Assembly (NCBI RefSeq): GCF_002806945.1
Contig: NZ_NIHC01000001.1
Span: forward strand, 620,001-684,000
Direction of reading: 5' to 3'
DNA from: Marinobacter salexigens
GTDB taxonomy: Bacteria; Pseudomonadota; Gammaproteobacteria; Pseudomonadales; Oleiphilaceae
DNA length: 64,000 nucleotides
In this document: positions 55,918 to 64,000 of the stretch, in pieces
Layout of the letters: every line of letters begins with the position of its first letter
How positions within the stretch are numbered: position 1 is the stretch's first letter
Made by a program: the position numbers and the translations under genes
The notes under the pieces: generated by a model
Databases searched by the model: none
Told to the model about the DNA's origin: nothing
What the model saw: the letters and a program-made list of their open reading frames with translations, nothing else

Positions 55918-57291
55918 TCAGTATTTGTAGCTTTCTGGCTTGTACGGGCCTTCGACCGGTACACCAATATATTGTGCTTGCTCTGGAGTCATCTTGGTGA
56001 TTACACCACCAAAACCTTCAACCATGGCGAGGGCCACTTCTTCGTCGAGCTTCTTGGGCAGAACCTGAACATAGATGCCTTTGGCGCGGGCTTCTTCCGG
56101 CAGATCGGCGAACTTGCGCTCGAACAGGTACATTTGCGCCAGAACCTGGTTGGCGAAAGAGCCGTCCATGATGCGTGACGGGTGACCCGTTGCGTTACCC
56201 AGGTTTACCAGGCGGCCTTCGGAGAGCAGGATCAGGTGGTCGTTTGCAGCCTTGTCGCGGTAGATCACGTGAACCTGAGGCTTAACTTCGTCCCACTCCC
56301 AGTTCTTGCGCATGAAGGCAGTATCGATTTCGTTATCGAAGTGGCCGATGTTGCACACAACCGCGCCGGACTTCAGAGCCTTGAGCATGTGCGCATCGCA
56401 CACGTTCATGTTGCCGGTGGTGGTTACCAGAATGTCGGTGTTTTGCAGCAGGGCCCTGTCGATGCCCGCTTCGGTGCCGGTGTTAATGCCATTGATGTAT
56501 GGGGAAACAACTTCAAAACCGTCCATGCAGGCCTGCATGGCACAGATGGGATCCGCTTCGGTTACCTTAACGATCATGCCTTCCTGGCGTAGGGAGGCAG
56601 CAGAGCCTTTGCCCACGTCGCCGTAACCAATAACCAGGGCTTTTTTACCAGACATCAGGTGGTCGGTGCCGCGTTTGATCGCGTCGTTCAGGCTGTGACG
56701 GCAGCCGTATTTGTTGTCGTTCTTGGACTTGGTAACGGCATCGTTCACGTTAATAGCGGGAACTTTCAGAGTGCCGTCGCGCAGCATTTCCTGCAGGCGG
56801 TGTACGCCAGTGGTAGTTTCTTCGGTCACACCGTGGCAGTTGGCCAGTACTTCAGGGAATTTTTCGTGGAGCAGGGCAGTCAGGTCGCCGCCATCATCCA
56901 GGATCATGTTGGGTTCCCAGCCATCTACGTCTGCACCGATTGTGCGCTCAAGGCACCACTCGTATTCTTCGTCGGTTTCGCCTTTCCAGGCAAATACCGG
57001 AATATTCTGGGCGGCGATGGCAGCAGCCGCCTGATCCTGTGTGGAAAAGATGTTGCAGGATGACCAGCGTACGTTCGCGCCGAGTTCGATCAGTGTTTCG
57101 ATCAGCACGGCGGTCTGGATGGTCATGTGGATGCAGCCCATGATGTTGGCGCCTTCCAGCGGCTGCTCTGCTTTGTATTTCTCGCGAAGTGCCATCAGGG
57201 CGGGCATTTCGCCTTCGGCAATTTTGATTTCTTTGCGGCCCCAATCGGCCAGGTTGATATCGCGGACTTTGTAGTCGTTGAAGTTGCTCAT
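55918..57291 (-). CDS. ahcY: Adenosylhomocysteinase AhcY
   Basis: AhcY splits S-adenosylhomocysteine into adenosine and homocysteine. The 457-residue protein has [13 protein letters not shown], the NAD-binding [12 protein letters not shown] near residue 240, and the C-terminal [10 protein letters not shown], characteristic of the family. It is encoded between metK and metF. The 215 bp between metK and ahcY contain a palindromic repeat, so ahcY may also have its own promoter. I looked for and did not see an SAH riboswitch. Confidence 0.97.
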   Translation of the reverse strand: MSNFNDYKVRDINLADWGRKEIKIAEGEMPALMALREKYKAEQPLEGANIMGCIHMTIQTAVLIETLIELGANVRWSSCNIFSTQDQAAAAIAAQNIPVFAWKGETDEEYEWCLERTIGADVDGWEPNMILDDGGDLTALLHEKFPEVLANCHGVTEETTTGVHRLQEMLRDGTLKVPAINVNDAVTKSKNDNKYGCRHSLNDAIKRGTDHLMSGKKALVIGYGDVGKGSAASLRQEGMIVKVTEADPICAMQACMDGFEVVSPYINGINTGTEAGIDRALLQNTDILVTTTGNMNVCDAHMLKALKSGAVVCNIGHFDNEIDTAFMRKNWEWDEVKPQVHVIYRDKAANDHLILLSEGRLVNLGNATGHPSRIMDGSFANQVLAQMYLFERKFADLPEEARAKGIYVQVLPKKLDEEVALAMVEGFGGVITKMTPEQAQYIGVPVEGPYKPESYKY

Positions 57292-57352
57292 TGGTGTTCT
57301 CCGGTTAGTTCTGTTTTGGCCATTGATTCTGGCCGCTAAATTGGGAGTCTGC

Positions 57353-57458
57353 GGGGATGGGGCAAAGCTTCCGTGGAACCGCTACGAGCACATCCATGTG
57401 CGCTTGTCTCCGGCCGTCCTTGGCCTACGACATTCCACGGAAGCTTTACCCCACCCCC
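57353..57458. repeat. Palindromic repeat element between metK and ahcY
   Basis: Arms of about 26 bases (57353-57378 and 57433-57458) are inverted with two mismatches and contain AAAGCTTCCGTGGAA. The 54-base loop includes TCCATGTGCGCTTGTCTCCG and is clearly related to the loop at 16254-16306. Both elements lie between co-oriented genes. This is the second member of the family. Confidence 0.85.
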
Positions 57459-57506
57459 TTGTTCTGACTATTGGCGCATGAGGTCTTTCATGCGGCTGAA
57501 ATTTGT

Positions 57507-58697
57507 TTAGATACCTGCAGCGTCTTTAAGCGCGGCTGCACGATCCGTCTTTTCCCACGGGAAGGTGGTGAAGGTCTTGCCGGCAACGGTTACTTCTTCT
57601 GGCTCGCGGCCGAAGTGGCCGTAGGCTGCTGTTTCCCGATACATTGGGTGCAGCAGGTCGAGCATGTTAGTGATGGCATAGGGGCGCAGGTCGAAGTGCG
57701 CGCGTACCAGGTCGATGATTTTGTCATCGCTGAGTTTGCCAGTGCCAAAGGTGTTCAAGGAAATGGAGGTAGGCTGTGCTACACCGATGGCGTAGGACAC
57801 CTGGATCTCGCATTTCTCGGCCAGGCCGGCGGCAACAATGTTTTTGGCAACATAGCGGCCAGCGTAGGCAGCAGAGCGGTCAACCTTTGAGGGGTCTTTG
57901 CCCGAGAAGGCACCGCCGCCGTGGCGAGCCATGCCACCGTAGGTGTCTACGATGATTTTACGGCCGGTCAGGCCGCAGTCGCCTACGGGGCCTCCTATGA
58001 CGAATTTGCCGGTCGGGTTGATGTGGAACTGGGTGTCTTTGTGCAACAGCTCAGCGGGCAGCGTGTGTTTGACGATCAGTTCCATCACTGCTTCTTTCAG
58101 GTCTTCCTGGCTAACGTCCGGGTCATGCTGAGTAGACAGCACAATGGCGTCAATGCCAACCACTTTGCCGTTTTCGTAGCGGCAGGTTACCTGGCTTTTT
58201 GCGTCCGGCCGCAGCCATGGAAGCAGGCCGCTTTTGCGGGCTTCGGCCTGGCGGTGAACCAGACGGTGCGAGAAGGTGATGGGAGCAGGCATCAGCACGT
58301 CGGTTTCGTTGCTGGCGTAGCCGAACATCAGGCCCTGGTCGCCAGCGCCTTGATCTTCCGGCTTTTGGCGGTCAACGCCTTGGGCGATATCGACCGACTG
58401 TTTGCCGATGATGTTGATCACGCCGCAGGTGTCGCCGTCGAAGCCTACATCTGAGGAGGTGTAGCCGATGTCTTTGATCACGCCGCGAACCAGGTCTTCC
58501 AGATCAACCCACGCGCTGGTGGTGATTTCACCACCTACGATGGCTACGCCGGTTTTCACCATGGTCTCGCAAGCAACGCGGGCGTGGGGATCCTCTACCA
58601 GAATGGAATCCAGAACCGCATCAGAGATTTGGTCGGCGAGTTTATCCGGGTGGCCTTCGGAGACCGATTCGGAGGTGAAGATGTTGTAGTCAGACAT
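57507..58697 (-). CDS. metK: S-adenosylmethionine synthetase MetK
   Basis: MetK makes SAM from methionine and ATP. The 396-residue protein has the ATP-binding [16 protein letters not shown] near the start, [10 protein letters not shown] and the phosphate loop [19 protein letters not shown]. The ATG at 58697 follows AAGGAGC. A 20-bp palindrome (58811-58830) lies about 114 bp upstream and also precedes the ArsR-methyltransferase gene, so common control is likely. Confidence 0.97.
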   Translation of the reverse strand: MSDYNIFTSESVSEGHPDKLADQISDAVLDSILVEDPHARVACETMVKTGVAIVGGEITTSAWVDLEDLVRGVIKDIGYTSSDVGFDGDTCGVINIIGKQSVDIAQGVDRQKPEDQGAGDQGLMFGYASNETDVLMPAPITFSHRLVHRQAEARKSGLLPWLRPDAKSQVTCRYENGKVVGIDAIVLSTQHDPDVSQEDLKEAVMELIVKHTLPAELLHKDTQFHINPTGKFVIGGPVGDCGLTGRKIIVDTYGGMARHGGGAFSGKDPSKVDRSAAYAGRYVAKNIVAAGLAEKCEIQVSYAIGVAQPTSISLNTFGTGKLSDDKIIDLVRAHFDLRPYAITNMLDLLHPMYRETAAYGHFGREPEEVTVAGKTFTTFPWEKTDRAAALKDAAGI

Positions 58698-58810
58698 AGC
58701 GTTGCTCCTTTGTGAGCGTTTCGAAATCTTGCCGGTGGCTGAGCGATACTGCAGGTACCGGCTGAGTTATTTTTCTGGTTCGACGCCTGTAGGTGTTACT
58801 ACTTACGTCA

Positions 58811-58830
58811 ATATCAAAGTTTTTTGATAT
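58811..58830. promoter_or_regulatory. Palindromic operator upstream of metK
   Basis: ATATCAAA and TTTGATAT are perfect inverted arms around a GTTT spacer. The same 20 bases recur at 59922-59941 before the ArsR-family regulator gene. The identity, dyad symmetry and gene context suggest an operator of that regulator, about 114 bp before the metK ATG. Confidence 0.85.
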
Positions 58831-58874
58831 TCCACGCCAGAAGGCGGAATCTCAAGGTTTGATGCCTATAGGAG

Positions 58875-59879
58875 CTATCGCAGCGGTAATTGGGTTTTCC
58901 AGAACTCTCTAACCTGAATCTGAAAGCCATTACGTAAGCCGATAAACAGCTGTTCTCCAGCCTTCAAGCCCGCTGCTGCTGCCCAGGCGGTGAGCTCCTC
59001 TGGCTCAAATCCAAGCCATAGGTCACCGCAGTTTTCTTTTGCCCAAGTCTGGTCGTGCCGGCACAGGTCGCTAATCATTAAACAACCGCCGTTATTCATC
59101 AGTGCGGCCGCATCCAGAAAAATGTCTGCCGGGCTGGGTACGTGGTGTAGCACCATGTTGGCGACTACAAGATCAAACGCATCCCCTCGGGCCAGCAGGT
59201 TGTCGGTTACACCTTCAATCAAATCAATGTTATTCAGGCGCTCATCAATGCAGGTGCGCGTTGCTTTGGCGAGCATGTCCCGGCTGTTGTCCAATGCGAC
59301 AACGTGGTCGCAAAGTTCCGATAACACCGGCAAAAAACCGCCTTCGCCGGGGCCGATTTCCAGGGCTGTATGCCACTGTTTTTTCTTCGTCCGCTTGCGG
59401 ATCATGTCCGCAACTGGTGCGGCATACAGGTCGAATGCGGCAATGAGTTCCTGCTGCTCCCGGAATTGCTCCGAATGTCGGGAGAAAAACGCCTGGGACT
59501 GATCTGCGCGCTGATCACGAATGGATTCAATCTTCTCCTGCAGGTGCGCGGGCAAAGGTGCGCGATCCACTGCTTCAAAGATCTGGCGAATGGTCAGGTC
59601 TGTTGGCTTGTCGTTGTCCAGATGCAGCGGGCGGCGGTAAAAAATCGCGTTGCCTTCGCGCTGTGGCTCTACCAGCCCGGCCTTGTGCATCACTTTCAGA
59701 TGATGGCTCATGCCCGACTGGCGCATATCAAATAGTTGACTTAGTTCCAGCACGCCGAACGTATCCCTGCGCAGTACTCGCAGTACTTCCAGGCGCAATG
59801 GGTCGCCACTTGCCTTGAAGATAGGAGCAAGTACGTCCACAGAGGAGATTGGGTTAGTGTGGGTGCTTAAACTTGTCAT
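58875..59879 (-). CDS. ArsR-type regulator fused to a SAM-dependent methyltransferase, SahR-like
   Basis: The 334-residue protein has an ArsR winged helix at about residues 13-85 (PIFKASGDPLRLEVLRVLRR, SGMSHHLKVMHKAGLVEPQ). A class I methyltransferase domain follows from about 150 with ALEIGPGEGGFLPVLSELC as the SAM-binding loop and VVANMVLHHVPSP downstream. ArsR-MT fusions occur as SAH- or SAM-responsive regulators; SahR is the described regulator of methionine-cycle genes. The gene lies beside metK-ahcY-metF and both share a 20-bp palindrome, supporting this. ATG 59879 is used; a TTG 11 codons upstream is possible. No strong ribosome site is present. Confidence 0.83.
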   Translation of the reverse strand: MTSLSTHTNPISSVDVLAPIFKASGDPLRLEVLRVLRRDTFGVLELSQLFDMRQSGMSHHLKVMHKAGLVEPQREGNAIFYRRPLHLDNDKPTDLTIRQIFEAVDRAPLPAHLQEKIESIRDQRADQSQAFFSRHSEQFREQQELIAAFDLYAAPVADMIRKRTKKKQWHTALEIGPGEGGFLPVLSELCDHVVALDNSRDMLAKATRTCIDERLNNIDLIEGVTDNLLARGDAFDLVVANMVLHHVPSPADIFLDAAALMNNGGCLMISDLCRHDQTWAKENCGDLWLGFEPEELTAWAAAAGLKAGEQLFIGLRNGFQIQVREFWKTQLPLR

Positions 59880-59921
59880 GGTTGCGGAGTGTAAGTGGGT
59901 TGGGGTGTTCAATCAATAGCA

Positions 59922-59941
59922 ATATCAAAGTTTTTTGATAT
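59922..59941. promoter_or_regulatory. Palindromic operator upstream of the ArsR-methyltransferase gene
   Basis: An identical copy of the metK palindrome (ATATCAAA, GTTT, TTTGATAT) lies 43-62 bp before the regulator ATG and about 195 bp before the divergent tkt. It points to autoregulation, with an uncertain effect on tkt. Confidence 0.85.
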
Positions 59942-60135
59942 AGATTTATCATTCTTTGAAATCAGTCTCTTTCGACAATCCCTTGCAGGGAATTCACCTA
60001 TAAGAGGTACGTCGATTTGCCCCCGCCCACCCTAATCGGCGAAAATACGCGCTTTATTTCTAAGCAGTCTTTTATTGCCCTGTGCAAAAGTGCTGGAACC
60101 TTGCCTACTTCCTTGAAAACATTGGAGAAACGTAA

Positions 60136-62136
60136 ATGCCCTCTCGTAAAGATCTCGCCAACGCCGTTCGCGCGCTGAGCATGGATGCGGTTCAGAAAGC
60201 CAAATCCGGCCACCCGGGTGCGCCCATGGGTATGGCGGATATCGCCGAGGTGCTGTGGAACGATTACCTGAACCACAACCCGGCCAACCCTGAGTGGGCC
60301 AACCGCGATCGCTTTGTGCTTTCCAATGGTCATGGGTCCATGCTGCAGTACTCGCTGCTGCACCTGAGCGGGTACGATGTTTCCATTGACGACATCAAGA
60401 ACTTCCGGCAACTGCACTCCAAAACACCGGGCCACCCGGAATACGGTTACACCCCGGGCGTAGAGACCACCACCGGCCCACTGGGACAGGGTCTGGCTAA
60501 CGCTGTAGGTTTTGCGCTGGCAGAGAAAACTCTGGCGGCACAGTTCAACCGTCCTGGCCATGATGTTGTTGATCACTACACCTACGCCTTCCTCGGCGAT
60601 GGTTGCCTTATGGAAGGGATTTCCCACGAAGTGGCATCGTTGGCAGGCACCCTGGGGCTGGGTAAGCTGATCTGCTTCTATGATGACAACGGTATTTCCA
60701 TTGATGGCAAGGTCGATGGTTGGTTCACCGACAACACCCCGCAGCGCTTTGCTGCCTATGGATGGGATGTGCTTGCCGGTGTTGACGGCCACGACGCAGA
60801 TTCCATCAGCTCTGCGCTGGAAGTTGCTCGCAGCAACACCCGCAGGCCAACGCTGATTTGCTGCAAAACCGTTATCGGTTTTGGTTCCCCCAACAAGCAG
60901 GGCAGCGAATCCTCCCACGGCGCACCGTTGGGCGAAGATGAAATCGCATTGACCCGCAAGGCACTGGGTTGGGAGCACGGCCCGTTTGAAGTTCCGGCTG
61001 ACATCTATAATTCCTGGGACGCCAAAGAAAAAGGCGCCAAGGCAGAAAGCGACTGGAATGAAGCTTTCGCCGCCTATGAAAAAGCCGAGCCAGAACTGGC
61101 TGCCGAGCTGAAGCGCCGTATGGCCGGTGACTTGCCTGCCGACTTCTCTGAGAAAGCCCAGGCGTATATTCAGGAATGTCAGGACAAGAGCGAAACCATC
61201 GCCAGCCGAAAGGCTTCCCAGAACGTTCTGAATGCTTATGGCCCGATGCTGCCAGAACTGCTTGGCGGCTCTGCCGACCTGGCCGGCTCCAACCTCACTA
61301 TCTGGAGCGGCACCAAAGGCCTGACCAAAGAAGACGCCAGCGGCAACTACGTTTATTACGGCGTTCGTGAATTCGGCATGGCAGCCATCATGAACGGTGT
61401 TGCCCTGCACGGCGGCTTCGTGCCCTACGGCGCCACCTTCCTGATCTTCATGGAATACTGCCGCAACGCGGTACGCATGGCAGCACTGATGAAGCAGCGC
61501 GCCATCTATGTGTTCACCCACGATTCCATTGGTCTGGGCGAAGATGGCCCCACACATCAGCCAATCGAACAGCTGGCCAGCCTGCGCACTACGCCCAACA
61601 TGAGCACCTGGCGCCCGGCTGATGCAGTAGAATCTGCCGTAGCCTGGAAAGCCGCCCTTGAGCGTAAAGATGGCCCCAGTGCCCTGATCTTCTCCCGTCA
61701 GAACCTGCCAGCTCAGGCTCGTGATGCACAGCAGTTGGCAGACGTAGCCAAAGGTGCTTATGTGTTGTCTGACAGCGAAGGCACCCCGGATCTCATCCTG
61801 ATCGCCACCGGTTCCGAAGTTGGCCTGGCGCAAGATGCCGCAGCCAAACTGCGTGAGCAGGGCAAAAAGGTACGGGTTGTTTCCATGCCATCTACCGATG
61901 TATTTGATGCCCAGAGCGCCGAGTACAAGCAGCAGGTACTGCCACTGGAAGTCACCAACCGCATTGCTATCGAAGCGGCGATTGCAGATTACTGGTACAA
62001 GTACGTTGGCCTGGACGGTCGCATTGTGGGCATGACCACCTTCGGTGAGTCGGCACCTGCCGGCGAGCTGTTCAAGGAGTTCGGCTTTACCGTGGACAAC
62101 ATTCTGGAAGTGGCTTCGGAACTGCTGGACGCCTGA
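60136..62136 (+). CDS. tkt: Transketolase
   Basis: Transketolase moves two-carbon units between sugar phosphates in the pentose phosphate pathway. The 666-residue protein has [18 protein letters not shown] near residue 26, the TPP motif [12 protein letters not shown] and the [18 protein letters not shown] stretch with catalytic His. ATG 60136 follows GGAGAAAC. Its stop shares a base with the epd start (TGATG). tkt-epd-pgk is the common Pseudomonas/Marinobacter order. Confidence 0.97.
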   Translation: MPSRKDLANAVRALSMDAVQKAKSGHPGAPMGMADIAEVLWNDYLNHNPANPEWANRDRFVLSNGHGSMLQYSLLHLSGYDVSIDDIKNFRQLHSKTPGHPEYGYTPGVETTTGPLGQGLANAVGFALAEKTLAAQFNRPGHDVVDHYTYAFLGDGCLMEGISHEVASLAGTLGLGKLICFYDDNGISIDGKVDGWFTDNTPQRFAAYGWDVLAGVDGHDADSISSALEVARSNTRRPTLICCKTVIGFGSPNKQGSESSHGAPLGEDEIALTRKALGWEHGPFEVPADIYNSWDAKEKGAKAESDWNEAFAAYEKAEPELAAELKRRMAGDLPADFSEKAQAYIQECQDKSETIASRKASQNVLNAYGPMLPELLGGSADLAGSNLTIWSGTKGLTKEDASGNYVYYGVREFGMAAIMNGVALHGGFVPYGATFLIFMEYCRNAVRMAALMKQRAIYVFTHDSIGLGEDGPTHQPIEQLASLRTTPNMSTWRPADAVESAVAWKAALERKDGPSALIFSRQNLPAQARDAQQLADVAKGAYVLSDSEGTPDLILIATGSEVGLAQDAAAKLREQGKKVRVVSMPSTDVFDAQSAEYKQQVLPLEVTNRIAIEAAIADYWYKYVGLDGRIVGMTTFGESAPAGELFKEFGFTVDNILEVASELLDA

Positions 62137-63164
62137 TGACAGACTCCACGCCCTTTCGTATTGCGATCAACGGGTATGGCCGTATTGGCCAGTGCGTGTT
62201 GCGTGCTCTGTACGAAAACGGTTTTCGCGATCACCTGCAGGTGGTCGCGATTAACGAGCTTTCTGATATCGACACCATTGCACATCTGACCCGCTACGAT
62301 TCCACCCACGGCCGGTTTACCGGAAGTCTTGCAGTGCAGGATCAGGATTTGATCATGAACGGTGATCCTATCCGCATACTGCGCCATGCAGATCCGGCAG
62401 AACTACCGTGGAAAGAGCTGGATGTCGATCTGGTGCTGGAGTGCTCTGGTTCTTACTCAGACAGAGCCACCGCGGAGCTGCACCTACAGGCAGGTGCCAA
62501 GCGACTGCTATTCTCCCAACCGGCAGAATCAGACGTCGACCGCACCGTAGTGTTTGGGATAAATGAAACAGAAATCACCGGAGACGACCGCATAGTGGCA
62601 GCAGGGTCCTGCACCACCAACTGTCTGGTACCGGTGATTACCGTATTGGATAAAGCCTTTGGCGTGGAGCAGGGCAGTACCACTACTATTCATGCCGCCA
62701 TGAACGACCAGCCGGTGATTGATGCCTATCACCAGCAGGATTTGCGGCTTACCCGCAGTGCGTTGCACAACATGGTGCCGGTAGATACCGGGCTGGCGCG
62801 GGGCGTTGAACGCCTGCTTCCACACATGGAAGGCCGCTTCAGCTCAGTGGCCTTGCGCGTGCCCACCATGAACGTGTCTGCCATCGACATGGTGTTCAAC
62901 GTGCGGGAAGCCACTGACGTGCCATCGGTAAACGCCGTATTGAAAGAGGCAGCCGATGGCCCGCTAAAAGGCATACTCGGCTACACCGACGAACTGCTGG
63001 CCAGCTCCGATTTCAACCATGATTCCCACTCCGGCGTAGTAGATGGCGGCCAAACCCGCGTAACCCGGGGCACCATGGTGAAAGTGTTATGCTGGTTTGA
63101 TAACGAATGGGGATTTGCCAGCCGCATGCTGGATGTAAGCCAAAGCTGGCTGTCCCGGCTTTAA
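62136..63164 (+). CDS. epd: Erythrose-4-phosphate dehydrogenase (GAPDH family)
   Basis: The 342-residue dehydrogenase has the NAD-binding NGYGRIGQCVLRAL near residue 12 and catalytic Cys159 in GSCTTNCL. VAINELSDIDTIAHLTRYDSTHGRF is nearer to Epd than to glycolytic GAPDH. Epd makes 4-phosphoerythronate for pyridoxal phosphate synthesis. It overlaps tkt by one base and precedes pgk by 38 bp. A dual role as GAPDH is not excluded. Confidence 0.88.
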   Translation: MTDSTPFRIAINGYGRIGQCVLRALYENGFRDHLQVVAINELSDIDTIAHLTRYDSTHGRFTGSLAVQDQDLIMNGDPIRILRHADPAELPWKELDVDLVLECSGSYSDRATAELHLQAGAKRLLFSQPAESDVDRTVVFGINETEITGDDRIVAAGSCTTNCLVPVITVLDKAFGVEQGSTTTIHAAMNDQPVIDAYHQQDLRLTRSALHNMVPVDTGLARGVERLLPHMEGRFSSVALRVPTMNVSAIDMVFNVREATDVPSVNAVLKEAADGPLKGILGYTDELLASSDFNHDSHSGVVDGGQTRVTRGTMVKVLCWFDNEWGFASRMLDVSQSWLSRL

Positions 63165-63202
63165 ACTCTTTGCCAACTCATTGAATTAACGGAACCCAGA
63201 TC

Positions 63203-64000
63203 ATGGCCATTAAGAAAATGACCGACCTGAACCTCGCTGGCAAGCGGGTTCTGATCCGCGAAGACCTCAACGTGCCGGTAAAGAACGGCGCGGTATCCAG
63301 CGATGCCCGCATCCGCGCCTCCCTGCCAACCATCAAGGCCGCCAGAGACGCTGGCGCTAAAGTGATGTTGATGTCCCACCTGGGCCGCCCGGAAGAAGGC
63401 GTGTACGATGAAGCCTCCTCCCTCAAGCCAGTTGCAGACCACCTCACCAAAGCCCTGGGCCAGGAAGTGCGCCTGATTAAAGACTACCTTGGCGGTGTTG
63501 AAGTGGCCGACGGCGAAGTGGTTCTGTTTGAAAACGTTCGCTTCAACAAAGGCGAAAAGAAAGACGACGAAACCCTGGCCAAGCAATACGCAGCTCTGTG
63601 TGATGTTTACGTGATGGACGCCTTCGGCACCGCCCACCGCGCCCAGGCATCCACCCACGGCGTGGCAAAGTTTGCCCCTGAAGCCTGCGCTGGCCCGTTG
63701 CTGGCAGCAGAGCTGGATGCTCTCGGCAAGGCTCTGGATAACCCGGCCAAGCCCGTAGTCGCGATTGTTGGCGGCGCTAAAGTGTCCACCAAGCTCGACG
63801 TACTCAACGCACTGGAAAAAGTGTGTGACCAGATCATTGTTGGTGGCGGCATCGCCAACACCTTCCTGGCCGCAGCCGGCCACCCGGTAGGCAAATCCCT
63901 GTGCGAACACGACCTGCTGGATACCGCCAGAGATATCGCCTCACGTGTTAACATCCCGTTGCCCGTCGACGTAGTGGTTGCCAGCGAGTTCGCGGAAGAC
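63203..64000 (+). CDS. pgk: Phosphoglycerate kinase, 3' part cut by window edge
   Basis: The frame is open for exactly 266 codons from ATG 63203 to the window end. The N-terminal domain has [29 protein letters not shown] and [10 protein letters not shown], then the hinge region with [17 protein letters not shown] and [11 protein letters not shown]. The nucleotide-binding C-terminal part lies outside. GGA lies upstream of the start. It is the third gene of tkt-epd-pgk. Confidence 0.96.
   Translation, partial: MAIKKMTDLNLAGKRVLIREDLNVPVKNGAVSSDARIRASLPTIKAARDAGAKVMLMSHLGRPEEGVYDEASSLKPVADHLTKALGQEVRLIKDYLGGVEVADGEVVLFENVRFNKGEKKDDETLAKQYAALCDVYVMDAFGTAHRAQASTHGVAKFAPEACAGPLLAAELDALGKALDNPAKPVVAIVGGAKVSTKLDVLNALEKVCDQIIVGGGIANTFLAAAGHPVGKSLCEHDLLDTARDIASRVNIPLPVDVVVASEFAED

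Noticed and set aside
57292..57506. SAH riboswitch before ahcY
   Set aside because: I looked for the conserved helices and loop sequences but saw only the palindromic repeat; a palindromic protein operator upstream of metK is the better explanation.
59998..61833. A long open frame antisense to tkt (611 codons)
   Set aside because: It mirrors the codon structure of tkt on the opposite strand, shows no family motif, and tkt itself is certain.
1..64000. tRNA, rRNA, CRISPR arrays, insertion sequences, prophage
   Set aside because: No T-loop/acceptor pattern, regularly spaced repeats, transposase or phage structural genes were seen on either strand; the GGTTCGA at about 58777 lacks a tRNA context.

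Overview
The window looks like chromosomal DNA of a marine, denitrifying gammaproteobacterium, most probably Marinobacter or a close relative. The strongest pointers are a complete narGHJI and nosRZDFYL set, a wax-ester synthase/diacylglycerol acyltransferase closely resembling the known Marinobacter enzymes, Pseudomonas/Marinobacter-type gene orders (narGHJI-ppiC; tkt-epd-pgk) and moderate GC. There is no rRNA, tRNA, CRISPR array, phage or transposase that I can see. Both window edges cut genes: narX at the left and pgk at the right.

Region 1 (1-24.3 kb) is an anaerobic nitrogen-oxide respiration island. Truncated narX diverges from a NarK-like transporter, which is followed by narGHJI, a cytoplasmic parvulin (ppiC), a DNR-type Crp/Fnr regulator, a small conserved protein, nosRZDFYL, a TPP-dependent enzyme, moaA (molybdenum cofactor for NarG), a small membrane protein, a YbaN-family protein and the NO sensor nsrR. 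FNR/DNR-like boxes lie before narK/narX and nosR, and a weaker one before dnr. Nitrite and NO reductase genes are not in the window.

Region 2 (24.3-35.8 kb) holds the wax-ester synthase, a bile-acid/sodium symporter family protein, two divergent PepSY-like exported proteins next to an OmpR/QseC-like two-component system, the prkA-yeaH-spoVR stress cluster and thiopurine methyltransferase. Region 3 (35.8-46.1 kb) has a 2-hydroxyacid dehydrogenase, then a five-gene envelope cluster (COG3014-like lipoprotein, YcfL-like lipoprotein, LpoB-like lipoprotein, an exported protein and a FlgT/CsgG-like three-domain protein), a FadL-type porin, YihY and an HDOD protein. The five-gene cluster is my best candidate for a poorly described system.

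Region 4 (46.2-52.5 kb) contains a DUF445 protein, rsmE, bioA with a BirA-like operator, a DUF2505-like protein, and an orphan PAAR-domain effector with a probable immunity gene and two tiny downstream genes. Region 5 (52.5-64 kb) has a glutamine-type ABC transporter, the activated-methyl cycle operon metK-ahcY-metF, an ArsR-methyltransferase fusion regulator, and tkt-epd-pgk. An identical 20-bp palindrome precedes both metK and the ArsR fusion gene, so it probably marks a small S-adenosylhomocysteine-responsive regulon. Several intergenic palindromic repeats (9.6, 16.2, 55.0 and 57.4 kb) fall into two families.
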